Source: an uncultured Eubacteriales bacterium (lineage in GTDB: Bacteria > Bacillota > Clostridia > Oscillospirales > Ruminococcaceae). From it: a stretch of DNA of 42,794 nt. Positions within the stretch are counted from its first letter, which is position 1. The number at the start of each line of letters is the position of its first letter. The stretch covers positions 1 through 42,794 of the forward strand of contig ONMZ01000014.1 of NCBI GenBank assembly GCA_900319075.1. The letters are read 5' to 3'. This document shows, piece by piece, positions 33,092 to 40,312 of this stretch. The translations under genes and the position numbers were made by a program. The notes below the pieces were generated by a model that was given only the letters and a program-made list of their open reading frames with translations, had not been told where the DNA came from and did not search any database.

Positions 33092-34270
33092 TTATTTCAT
33101 AATGCCGTTAAGATATTCAGCACGGCTTATGGTGTAAAAGCTTGAGATGGAGGAGCCGAAAAGTATATCGGTTGCACCAACCTTTTCAAAGAAATCTTTG
33201 AGCTTTATGGTGGTGTATCTCATGTCGATAACGTAAATCTTTTCAAAGCTTCCCACAAAGTATGGAGCCATTGCGTTGCCGTAGCTGTCTTTTATAAGCA
33301 CAAGTGTCCTGCCGTTTTTAACGTCTGTTTTCATCTCACAGATGGTCATGTCCGTTCCAAGGATCGTGCAGTAGAGGTTTGACCCTTCGGCATACTCATG
33401 GAAAAGCTCAGACTTGACCGGGTTGGTGAAGTCACAGTCATAATAGGTGGTGGTGTACTGATTCTTCGGCTTGTAATAAATGTAGGTGTCGGGATATTTA
33501 AGAAACTCCTGACAGCCGCTGTAGGTGTACATTGAGCCGGTGAAGCCGGTTTTGGTCACCTTTTCCATTTTATCAAGTTCGGTGAAGGGGACATCTGCTG
33601 CCTTTGCAAATTCCTTGGTTGCGTAATAAGCAGCAAGGGTGGTCCAGTGGTGGTCGGTGCGGTAGTAGATATACTCGTTTGTGTGCTTTGCAAGAGCAGA
33701 ATATGCATCAATATTCTTTATACTCGGATCAAGGGTTTTGGAAAGAGCGGTGGTAGCAGCGTGCTGGTCGCTTGTAACTCCGTCCATTCCCTTGGGGGTA
33801 TAGTATGCCGAGGAAACAGGTGCAGGAAGCGTATAAACGTTGACCTTGTCACCGACCATTTTCTTTACGTTATTTACCATGGTTGTGAATACCTTTGCGC
33901 TGCTTTCGTCTGCGCCGAATCCCAGAAGTCCTCTTATCTTGGAGCCTTTATTCTGGTCGCAGACCACAACGTTGTTGGTCCAGTAGCCGGATTCGGGAAT
34001 GCTTGCATAATCGGCAGCAGGGTCTGCTGTGCCCGTTTCATCAAGCTTTGTGGTAGTCGTGGCAGAAGTGGTAGTAGCCTCTGTGGCAGCGGTCGTGACC
34101 TTTTCTTTGTCGGATGTATCACCGGAAGGTGTTACAGCAGAGCTGTCTGAGTTGGGCACCGAAGCTTTTGCAGCCTGAGGATCGGAATTTTTTATCTCCT
34201 GTCCGCAGGAAGCCATGGAAACAGCCATTATAAGCGACAAAAGCAAAGCGGTAAACTTGGTTCTTTTCAT
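33092..34270 (-). CDS. DHHW-motif lipoprotein (AlgX/SGNH-like)
   Basis: A 392-aa lipoprotein with lipobox MASC (Cys about 22) and a Ser/Thr/Ala-rich linker (about 28-90) before the folded domain. The DHHW family signature YYRTDHHWTTLAAYY is present, as is LVLIKDSYGNAMAPYFVG, the SGNH-hydrolase-like Ser/Asn motif. DHHW proteins usually accompany MBOAT acyltransferases and help to O-acetylate exopolysaccharide. No MBOAT gene is in this window. The ATG at 34270 is preferred over 34276 because it has nine rather than three bases to AAAGGA. Own promoter. Confidence 0.85.
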   Translation of the reverse strand: MKRTKFTALLLSLIMAVSMASCGQEIKNSDPQAAKASVPNSDSSAVTPSGDTSDKEKVTTAATEATTTSATTTTKLDETGTADPAADYASIPESGYWTNNVVVCDQNKGSKIRGLLGFGADESSAKVFTTMVNNVKKMVGDKVNVYTLPAPVSSAYYTPKGMDGVTSDQHAATTALSKTLDPSIKNIDAYSALAKHTNEYIYYRTDHHWTTLAAYYATKEFAKAADVPFTELDKMEKVTKTGFTGSMYTYSGCQEFLKYPDTYIYYKPKNQYTTTYYDCDFTNPVKSELFHEYAEGSNLYCTILGTDMTICEMKTDVKNGRTLVLIKDSYGNAMAPYFVGSFEKIYVIDMRYTTIKLKDFFEKVGATDILFGSSISSFYTISRAEYLNGIMK

Positions 34271-34333
34271 TGCCATTTTCCTTTCCTTTTTTGTTTATAG
34301 TACGAAAATTTGGACATACATTTTGCTCATAAC

Positions 34334-34362
34334 ATTATACAATTATTTTAATCAAATGTCAA
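34334..34362 (-). promoter_or_regulatory. Promoter of the DHHW lipoprotein gene
   Basis: Minus strand perfect TTGACA (34357-34362), 17-base spacer, perfect TATAAT (34334-34339). Confidence 0.88.
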
Positions 34363-34401
34363 GGGGGATACAGATGCTTTTATGTAATAGCATAAATATG
34401 C

Positions 34402-34430
34402 TTTACATTAAGAAAAAAATATGTTATACT
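34402..34430 (+). promoter_or_regulatory. Promoter of nagA
   Basis: TTTACA (34402-34407), 17-base spacer, TATACT (34425-34430), about 76 bases before nagA and divergent from the DHHW promoter. Confidence 0.78.
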
Positions 34431-34506
34431 CCTACAAAAGGACATAATTCCGCCCGGATATGAGGCGGGATATCCATAAGGACCAATAAGGACAGGAAGT
34501 AAAGCA

Positions 34507-35634
34507 ATGGGTGCAACTGTACTAAAAAACGGACTTGTTTTTGCCGATGGGGAAAGCTTCAGACGGCTTGATGTGAAATACGAAAACGGCGTTATTATCG
34601 CCCTGGGAGAGGATATTACAGACGGCGAGAGCACCGTTGAGTGCAGGGACTGCCTTGTGCTGCCGGGGCTTGTTGATGTACATATGCACGGCGCCTGTGG
34701 GAAAGACGTTTGCAGTACAGACGAAAGTTCCCTTGACAGGATAGCACAGTACGAATTCAGCCGTGGGGTAACTCTTTTCTGCCCGGCTGTAATGACATTT
34801 CCACCGGAGAAAATTAGCAGTATAGTCGGGTGTATCTCCCGCTACGCCTCTGAACGCAGGGAAAGGGGCAGGGCGCAGATTGCGGGGATACATCTTGAGG
34901 GGCCTTTTCTAAATGGAAAAAAGTGCGGCGCCCAGAAAAAGGAATATATACAGCTTCCGGATACAGACAAGATCAAAAAATGGCAGCAGGAGGCAAGGGG
35001 CATGATAAAACTCATCACAATAGCTCCGGAGCTGCCGGGTGCACTGGATTGTATAAGAACTTTGGGGGACAGCATACATTTTTCCCTGGGGCACACCTGT
35101 GCAGATCACACTGAGGCAAAGGCTGCCCTTGATGCGGGAGCTGACCATATAACCCATATTTTTAACGCTATGACGCCCTTTCATCACCGTGATACGGGAG
35201 TTGTGGGGGCAGCTGCGGACAATGAGGATTGTTTTGTGGAGCTGATATGCGACGGTGTACACCTTTCGCCTACGGCGGTAAGAACGGCTTTCAAGATATT
35301 CGGTGACCGCAGGATAGTGCTTGTGAGCGACAGCATGGAGGCGGCAGGAATGCCTGACGGTGAGTATTTTCTCGGGGGACAGAAGGTGTTTAAAAAAGGC
35401 AGCAGCGCTCGTCTTGAGGACGGCACCCTTGCAGGCAGCGTTACAGACCTTTACGAATGTATGATAAATGCCGTGAAAATGGGTATACCTCTTGAAAGTG
35501 CAGTGCGCTGTGCCACATTGAACCCATGCAGGAGCATCGGAATTTCCGAAAGCTTCGGAAGTATAAGTCCGGGCAAAGGGGCGCACTTCCTGATACTGGG
35601 AAAAAATGACCTTTCCGTGAAAAAGGTGATATGA
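34507..35634 (+). CDS. nagA: N-acetylglucosamine-6-phosphate deacetylase
   Basis: Removes acetate from GlcNAc-6-phosphate, giving glucosamine-6-phosphate for glycolysis or wall recycling. The 375 aa carry the amidohydrolase motifs: VDVHMHGACGKD near residue 58, HLEGPFLNGKKCGA with the metal-binding Glu, SLGHTCAD and HITHIFNAMTPFHHR with metal-binding His residues, and LVSDSMEAAG with the catalytic Asp. AGGAAG precedes the ATG. nagB is not adjacent, so it is not in a classical nag operon. The next gene is an MBL hydrolase with its own promoter. Confidence 0.95.
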   Translation: MGATVLKNGLVFADGESFRRLDVKYENGVIIALGEDITDGESTVECRDCLVLPGLVDVHMHGACGKDVCSTDESSLDRIAQYEFSRGVTLFCPAVMTFPPEKISSIVGCISRYASERRERGRAQIAGIHLEGPFLNGKKCGAQKKEYIQLPDTDKIKKWQQEARGMIKLITIAPELPGALDCIRTLGDSIHFSLGHTCADHTEAKAALDAGADHITHIFNAMTPFHHRDTGVVGAAADNEDCFVELICDGVHLSPTAVRTAFKIFGDRRIVLVSDSMEAAGMPDGEYFLGGQKVFKKGSSARLEDGTLAGSVTDLYECMINAVKMGIPLESAVRCATLNPCRSIGISESFGSISPGKGAHFLILGKNDLSVKKVI

Positions 35635-35665
35635 TCCTGCCGGGGGATAAAAGCAGGGCAGGCTA

Positions 35666-35694
35666 TTGAAAAATCAACGGAAATATGTTATAGT
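35666..35694 (+). promoter_or_regulatory. Promoter of the MBL-DGC pair
   Basis: TTGAAA (35666-35671), 17-base spacer, TATAGT (35689-35694). Confidence 0.75.
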
Positions 35695-35731
35695 TATCAA
35701 AACAAATTAGTGAAAAAAGAGGTGAGGTGTA

Positions 35732-36445
35732 TTGCTGAAGTTTTTAGGAAGAGGGTCTGCTTTCCATTCACAGAACAACTGCGGTTTTTTTGTAAAGGAC
35801 CGGGAGCTTGTGCTTATGGATTGTCCCATGTCAGCCTTTCACAGGATAAGGGAGATCGGCTTTGAAAAACTTGTTGACGGCGGACCAAAATGTGTTACGG
35901 TTTTTGTGACCCATACCCATTCGGATCATGTAGGCGGCATAGGAATGATGATCCATTACTGTTACTATATCCTGCATTTGCCGGTGAGGGTCATAACCGC
36001 AAACGAAAAAACGGCACAAAACGTTGAGTATCTTTTGAGTGTGCTTGAAGGCTGCTGTGAAGAGGGTTACAGTCTTATGACCGAACAGCAGGCAAAAAAG
36101 GAGTACCCGTGGATCGTCGGGGCTGTGGAAACTGTACACACGCCGCAGCTTGAAGGCAGATGCTTCGGCTGGGTGATACAGCCCGAGGGAACGAGGATCG
36201 TTTTTACAGGCGATACGACCACACTTGAACCTTTTATGCCGTACCTTGAAAAGGGTACATATCTTTATACGGACGCATCGGCGCATGATTGTGTGGTGCA
36301 TATGCATATCAAAGATCTTGAGCAGATCATCCCCGAGCTGAGGCGCAAGGGCGTGCAGGTGTATTTTATGCACCTTGACGATGAACAGCTCCTTGGCGAG
36401 GCCGCAAGAAAAACAGGGGTACAGCTTGCTCCGCTTCACACATAA
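35732..36445 (+). CDS. MBL-fold metallo-hydrolase
   Basis: A 237-aa metallo-beta-lactamase-fold hydrolase starting with TTG after GAGGTGAGGTG. The dinuclear metal motif THTHSDHVGG (near residues 70-79) is complete, with FTGDTT supplying the bridging Asp and a late HLDDEQ. N-terminal FLGRGSAFHSQNNCGFFV resembles ribonuclease Z-like members, but the signature and exosite arm of true RNase Z are not seen. The substrate is open. Its stop is 27 bases before a diguanylate cyclase gene, so the two are probably cotranscribed and might both relate to nucleotide signalling (inference). Confidence 0.88.
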   Translation: MLKFLGRGSAFHSQNNCGFFVKDRELVLMDCPMSAFHRIREIGFEKLVDGGPKCVTVFVTHTHSDHVGGIGMMIHYCYYILHLPVRVITANEKTAQNVEYLLSVLEGCCEEGYSLMTEQQAKKEYPWIVGAVETVHTPQLEGRCFGWVIQPEGTRIVFTGDTTTLEPFMPYLEKGTYLYTDASAHDCVVHMHIKDLEQIIPELRRKGVQVYFMHLDDEQLLGEAARKTGVQLAPLHT

Positions 36446-36472
36446 AAATATTATTATCGGGAGGGTCATATT

Positions 36473-37528
36473 ATGGATATGGATTATCAGATCGAGATAC
36501 TTAATGAGATTTATGACATCGGTGAGAAGCTCTATGCCAACATGGGCAGCAGAAGCGAAGAGGGTCACGGAAGTGTTTTCAACCTTCTTACCGATCTTGG
36601 AAGAATACTTGTTGGCGCAGACAGAGCAAGCTTCTGGAAATGGGATAAGGCAAATCATCAGCTGTGGACAACGTCCGCCACTAAGGTGGATAAGATCGTT
36701 ATACCTGACGATTCCGGACTTGTGGGAAAGGCTTTGAAGGAAAAGAGGGTCATCGTTACAAACGACCCTTACAGCGAGCCTGAGTTCAATTCCGATGTTG
36801 ACAAACAGACAGGATATATTACCTTCTCTGTGCTGGTAATGCCTGTTGCAGACATAAACGGAGAATATATCGGGGCATTCCAGATCATCAACAAGCTGGG
36901 TGAAGATGGCTTTGATGAGGTAGAGGATGTAAAGAAGCTTTCTCTTGCAGCTTTTGCCTGCGGTATTACCCTTGAATCGGAAACCTTCTTTACCGACTCG
37001 CAGTATGACACACTCACAGGTCTTAAAAACCGCAAGGGTCTTTATCATGATTTTATGCACAAGTATGCCGAGTATCTCCAGGTGGGAATGAAAAGCCCGT
37101 TTGCTGTATTCATCTGCGATATAGACAGGTTCAAGCGCATAAATGACAACTACGGACACAACATCGGTGATCTCATCATAAAGAACGTAGCAGGCATTCT
37201 TTCAAAGCATTGTCCGGAGCACGCAACTGCATATCGCTGGGGCGGAGACGAGTTTGTTGTGGTCATGCCGGGAACCGAGCTTGAGGAGTGTAAAAGGATC
37301 GCTGAGGAAGTAAGGGTCGAGGTCAAGGACAGCCAGGTCAAGGCTTCCGTACTGCCTATAAAGGCAACTATGAGCTTTGGATGCTCACTTTACGATCGTG
37401 CAAAGTCAATCGAGGAAAATTTTGCCCAAGCCGATGACAACCTTTATACTGCAAAGGATAACGGAAAAATCAGGTTTACGGATAAACTCAAAAGCGGGAT
37501 AAAACAAGCCTGCGATGCTGTGAGGTAA
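36473..37528 (+). CDS. GAF-GGDEF diguanylate cyclase
   Basis: A soluble 351-aa protein that should make cyclic di-GMP from two GTP. Residues 35-170 are a GAF sensor domain (FNLLTDLGRILVGADRASFW, GYIGAFQIINKLG-like EYIGAFQIINKLGEDGF). The catalytic GGDEF domain runs from about 175 with DTLTGLKNRKGL, DIDRFKRINDNYGHNIGD and the active loop WGGDEF (256-261). There is no RxxD inhibitory site five residues before the loop, so product inhibition by that route is not expected. GGGAGGG precedes the ATG. A perfect terminator begins inside the last codons. No PilZ or EAL domain gene is nearby. Confidence 0.94.
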   Translation: MDMDYQIEILNEIYDIGEKLYANMGSRSEEGHGSVFNLLTDLGRILVGADRASFWKWDKANHQLWTTSATKVDKIVIPDDSGLVGKALKEKRVIVTNDPYSEPEFNSDVDKQTGYITFSVLVMPVADINGEYIGAFQIINKLGEDGFDEVEDVKKLSLAAFACGITLESETFFTDSQYDTLTGLKNRKGLYHDFMHKYAEYLQVGMKSPFAVFICDIDRFKRINDNYGHNIGDLIIKNVAGILSKHCPEHATAYRWGGDEFVVVMPGTELEECKRIAEEVRVEVKDSQVKASVLPIKATMSFGCSLYDRAKSIEENFAQADDNLYTAKDNGKIRFTDKLKSGIKQACDAVR

Positions 37529-37550
37529 AACACAGCACCGCAGGTTTTTT
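37509..37550 (+). terminator. Terminator overlapping the end of the diguanylate cyclase gene
   Basis: CCTGCG (37509-37514) plus GCTGTG (37517-37522) pair with CACAGC (37531-37536) plus CGCAGG (37539-37544), then TTTTTT. The stop codon (37526-37528) lies in the loop. Confidence 0.9.
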
Positions 37551-37655
37551 GTTTTAAACTTCTTATTTCAATAATCGCAGACGGATGTGAATATTTTGGA
37601 TTTTGCAGCAGAAAATAAAGATACAAAAATAAGATAGCTGAAAGGAATAAGATAT

Positions 37656-37829
37656 ATGAAAGCAACAGGAATCGTAAGACGTATCGACGACCTTGGCAGG
37701 GTCGTTATACCTAAGGAGATAAGACGCACCATGCGTATAAGAGAGGGCGACCCATTACTGACAGTGTTGACACAAGAGCATCGATTCTACGCCGCGATGA
37801 GTGCTTTGGCACAGAGGCTACATATCTGA
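37656..37829 (+). pseudogene. Truncated SpoVT/AbrB-family regulator
   Basis: The frame opens ATGAAAGCAACAGG after AAAGGA, and the first ~33 residues are a textbook SpoVT-AbrB DNA-binding domain: MKATGIVRRIDDLGRVVIPK, then EIRRTMRIREGDP. At about 37,750 the similarity stops and ~24 unrelated residues lead to a TGA (57 aa in all). In SpoVT the domain should be followed by a long helix and a GAF-like sensor domain; neither is found later in the window. The break coincides with the start of the accessory region, so recombination or deletion is the likely cause. The shortened peptide could still dimerise poorly on DNA. Confidence 0.8.
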
Positions 37830-37876
37830 TGGAAAGTAAAAGTGCTGTTTATTATTGCGATAAAGCTTCTGCTTGA
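37754..37876 (+). pseudogene. C-terminal fragment of an unrecognised protein, fused behind the SpoVT break
   Basis: In another plus-strand frame, starting right at the SpoVT breakpoint, 40 codons read as ordinary protein-like sequence ending YLMESKSAVYYCDKASA. It has no start and no ribosome site. It looks like the tail of a gene whose front was lost in the same event that removed the SpoVT rear. I cannot name the family. It ends at the first arm of an inverted repeat. Confidence 0.45.
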
Positions 37877-37923
37877 AATGACAATAATAGACGTATTTTA
37901 TATTACGTGCTCATCAAGCAGAA
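37867..37923. repeat. Inverted repeat with nested palindrome at the accessory-region edge
   Basis: TTCTGCTTGA (37867-37876) and TCAAGCAGAA (37914-37923) are perfect 10-bp arms. Between them, ACGTAT...ATTACGT-like arms (37891-37907) form an inner imperfect palindrome. It spans the end of the ATPase gene; it could be that gene's terminator or a recombination site. Confidence 0.55.
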
Positions 37924-39187
37924 AATCTACAAGCCCTACATTAAGCACTCCATTATCATCATACCAACGTTTGCGTATATCTTTGCGTACGACGATCTTG
38001 GGGAAAGAATCAATTGTGAGTGAGAACGGCTTTAGTTCTTGCTCGGCCTTTTCCTCGTCAGGTAAGGCAAACGCCGACTGGATATACACCTTTTTCCCGC
38101 CTTTAGTAGCGACAAAGTCTATCTCACGTGCAACTTTGGAATAGCTGCCGCTGGCATTTCTTTCGTTTGAAAAAACCACTCCCACATCTACTGCAAATCC
38201 ACGAATGATGAGCTCATTATAGATGATGTTCTCCATGATATGAGTCATCTCCTGCTGGCGAAAACCAATACGAGCGTTGCGCAAACCGATGTCCTCACAG
38301 TAATACTTGTAAGGGTACTCAAAATACTTGCGTCCCTTGACATCGTAACGTTTGGCTTCGCTGAATAAGAAAGCGTCCTCCAGGTGTGCGATGTATGCGG
38401 AGATGGTGTTCTGTGCAATATTCTCGCCTGTTTTTGAACGCAGAGTATCTGCGATCTTCTTCGGGTTGGTCAGTGAGCCTACTGATGAACAAAGCAGATC
38501 AAGCAGCAGACCGAGGATATCTTCACGCTCGATCTTTTTACGCTCAACGATGTCTTTGATATACACCTCTGAAAACAGCGATGACAAATAGTTCGCTTTT
38601 GCAGTATCGTTAGGGCGAGACAACACCAGAGGCATACCACCATAAAAAGCATAATCCTCAAATGCGTCTTCCTTGTCACCGCCGACCGCTGAGTAATACT
38701 CCGCAAAGTTCAGAGGGTGGACTTGTATCTCATCGCTGCGTCCACGGAATTCTGTAAGTATATCTTTTGACAGCATCTTTGAGTTGCTGCCCGTTACATA
38801 CACATCGAGATTTGGCAGCGATCGCAGGTCGTTGAGTGCATCGTAGAAAGTGATCTTCTTGCCATCAGGATTATAGGGGTTCTTCACCTCGTCCGACATC
38901 TGAATCTCATCAACGAACAGATAGAACTTTCCGTCCTGTCCCTCGACCCTGCTGCGGACATACTCAGCCAGCACAAGCGGATCACGGTACTTGATATCCT
39001 TAGTTAGGTCAAGCTCTATTGATATGATATTGTCTGCCGGAACGCCCTGCTCCAACAGATATTTCTTGAACAAGGTATTCAGCAGAAAAGACTTTCCGCA
39101 GCGGCGGATACCTGTGATCACCTTGACTTGTCCGTCCCACATATAGTCGATCACCTGCTGCAAATATCTGTCTCTTTTGATCTCCAT
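37898..39187 (-). CDS. AAA_14/DUF4143-family ATPase
   Basis: A 429-aa protein of the widespread ATP-binding family with an N-terminal AAA_14 domain and a C-terminal DUF4143 domain. The start at 39187 has GGGGTGAT upstream. Seen: Walker A GIRRCGKS (26-33), Walker B FYLFVDEIQM (near 100), sensor-type VYVTGSNSKML and a conserved LTEFRGRSDEIQVHPLNFAEY. The C-terminal half has the DUF4143 features NTISAYIAHLEDAFLFSEAKRYD and EIDFVATKGGKKVYIQ, a nuclease-like strand pattern. These genes are mobile, often patchy between strains, with unclear function. It directly abuts the SpoVT break and has its own promoter. Confidence 0.9.
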   Translation of the reverse strand: MEIKRDRYLQQVIDYMWDGQVKVITGIRRCGKSFLLNTLFKKYLLEQGVPADNIISIELDLTKDIKYRDPLVLAEYVRSRVEGQDGKFYLFVDEIQMSDEVKNPYNPDGKKITFYDALNDLRSLPNLDVYVTGSNSKMLSKDILTEFRGRSDEIQVHPLNFAEYYSAVGGDKEDAFEDYAFYGGMPLVLSRPNDTAKANYLSSLFSEVYIKDIVERKKIEREDILGLLLDLLCSSVGSLTNPKKIADTLRSKTGENIAQNTISAYIAHLEDAFLFSEAKRYDVKGRKYFEYPYKYYCEDIGLRNARIGFRQQEMTHIMENIIYNELIIRGFAVDVGVVFSNERNASGSYSKVAREIDFVATKGGKKVYIQSAFALPDEEKAEQELKPFSLTIDSFPKIVVRKDIRKRWYDDNGVLNVGLVDFLLDEHVI

Positions 39188-39236
39188 TTTATCACCCCAT
39201 TGAAAACTACGGCGAGATTTTGTACAAGTTTTCATT

Positions 39237-39266
39237 ATTATACCACAAGAGCAGAGGATTAGTCAA
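39237..39266 (-). promoter_or_regulatory. Promoter of the DUF4143 ATPase gene
   Basis: Minus strand TTGACT (39261-39266), 18-base spacer, perfect TATAAT (39237-39242). Confidence 0.82.
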
Positions 39267-39411
39267 GCATTATAATGATTATTTTTTGGTTTTTTTGCAA
39301 TACGATATATCTCGGCAAAGACAGTATTGTTGAAACCAAAGAATAGTACATTTGCATTCCACCGTATATCACGATTTGCTTGCTTTACCAATTATATAAT
39401 ATGTAATAGAT

Positions 39412-39450
39412 ATCTCCCTGTCTGAGAGGTTCCGGACAGGGAGATTTTTT
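39412..39450 (+). terminator. Plus-strand terminator without an upstream gene
   Basis: ATCTCCCTGTC (39412-39422) pairs perfectly with GACAGGGAGAT (39435-39445), then TTTTT. The nearest genes on both sides are on the minus strand. It may end a small RNA, be a relic, or act as the terminator of the minus-strand gene at 39484 despite a poor U-tract that way. The rest of 39267-39411 shows no frame. Confidence 0.7.
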
Positions 39451-39483
39451 CGTGATTCGTTTGAGTTGCTTTTGTTTTTGGTA

Positions 39484-39975
39484 TTAATCATCTTTTTTAT
39501 CATTTCTATCAACGGCGGATGGCAGCATGGCGATTAAACTGTCTTGTTCCTCCGGAGGAAGATCCAACAAACGCTTGTATATATCATAGCTGTGCAGCAC
39601 AAGTGAAGTAAGTGAAATCCTTTTGTCAGAAGCTATCTGCTTCATTTCTTCATGAATATATTTGGGAAGACGCAAAGAAAGCGAACTGGTAGTGCTATTT
39701 CTATGATCATTGTTTTTTTTGATGCTCATTTTTCGGGAACACATACGACAAATGGTCTGTGAACCTGATGCGTTAAACCTTTTGCCGCATTCCTTGCATT
39801 TTCTGAACGGAAGCTCTGATTTAAGGTTTCCACCGTTGAATTTGCGCTTTTCGTAATACACTCGTTTTGATATGGCTGTATTTTGTGCTTTGCAGTCATT
39901 GCATAAGCCTTCTCTGTTAACTCTGGCAACATATGTTTTGCCGCATTTACTGCATTTTACTAAATATTCTGGCAA
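39484..39975 (-). CDS. Zinc-ribbon and ribbon-helix-helix regulator-like protein
   Basis: A 163-aa protein; I chose the TTG at 39975 because GGAGGTGA sits just upstream, giving MPEYLVKCSKCGKTYV. Two zinc ribbons occupy residues 8-27 (CSKC...CNDC) and about 59-80 (CKEC...CRMC). A basic linker follows, then a C-terminal ribbon-helix-helix or Arc-like domain (SLRLPKYIHEEMKQIASDKR, SLTSLVLHSYDIYKRLLD). It is divergent from the ClpX-like operon with ~337 bases between, containing a perfect palindrome. A DNA-binding regulator of itself and the operon is a reasonable inference. No toxin partner overlaps it. Confidence 0.78.
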   Translation of the reverse strand: MPEYLVKCSKCGKTYVARVNREGLCNDCKAQNTAISKRVYYEKRKFNGGNLKSELPFRKCKECGKRFNASGSQTICRMCSRKMSIKKNNDHRNSTTSSLSLRLPKYIHEEMKQIASDKRISLTSLVLHSYDIYKRLLDLPPEEQDSLIAMLPSAVDRNDKKDD

Positions 39976-40119
39976 ATCATCACCTCCAGCCTTTGATAAC
40001 ATAATAGCACAGATAAACGCAAAAATCAATGGGAAAGAAAAATATTAAAAAAGTGTTTCTAAAAGAACAGGTATAATCTCAAAAATTTACAAATTGATTG
40101 GTGATTATTTATATTATTT

Positions 40120-40133
40120 CAGTTTGCAAACTG
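40120..40133. promoter_or_regulatory. Perfect 14-bp palindrome, candidate operator
   Basis: CAGTTTGCAAACTG equals its own reverse complement, flanked by an outer weaker inverted pair (GTGATT at 40101-40106, AATCAC at 40147-40152). It lies in the divergent intergenic region between the zinc-ribbon/RHH gene and the ClpX-like operon. Confidence 0.6.
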
Positions 40134-40185
40134 TGCAATATTCACAAATCACTATTTGAATTAGCACGTTTTTCAGAAAAAAGAC

Positions 40186-40214
40186 TTGACTATTTATCGA
40201 TAGTAAGCAATAAT
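40186..40214 (+). promoter_or_regulatory. Promoter of the ClpX-like operon
   Basis: TTGACT (40186-40191), 17-base spacer, AATAAT (40209-40214), about 100 bases before the gene and ~50 bases after the palindrome. Apart from these two sites the 39976-40312 interval is AT-rich with no frame. Confidence 0.6.
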
Positions 40215-40312
40215 CATTATAAAGAAAAAAGGCCTTGTTTTTCTAAAGCACCAGAACGACTGTGATAGTATTTATACAGAAGTGAAATACCGGATGATGA
40301 AAGGCGGATAAA

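Noticed and set aside
35636-35665. Terminator after nagA (CCTGC...GCAGG).
   Set aside because: The stem is short, the loop is long and there is no T-run.
36473-37528. Allosteric I-site (RxxD) in the diguanylate cyclase.
   Set aside because: The residues before WGGDEF are ATAYR with no RxxD at the required position.
37656-37829. A complete small AbrB regulator.
   Set aside because: The sequence matches SpoVT exactly only up to the break and the tail is unrelated and non-helical; a clean short AbrB would end differently.
37898-39187. Transposase or IS element around the DUF4143 gene.
   Set aside because: No transposase motif, and the inverted repeat at its end has no partner at the far side of the gene.
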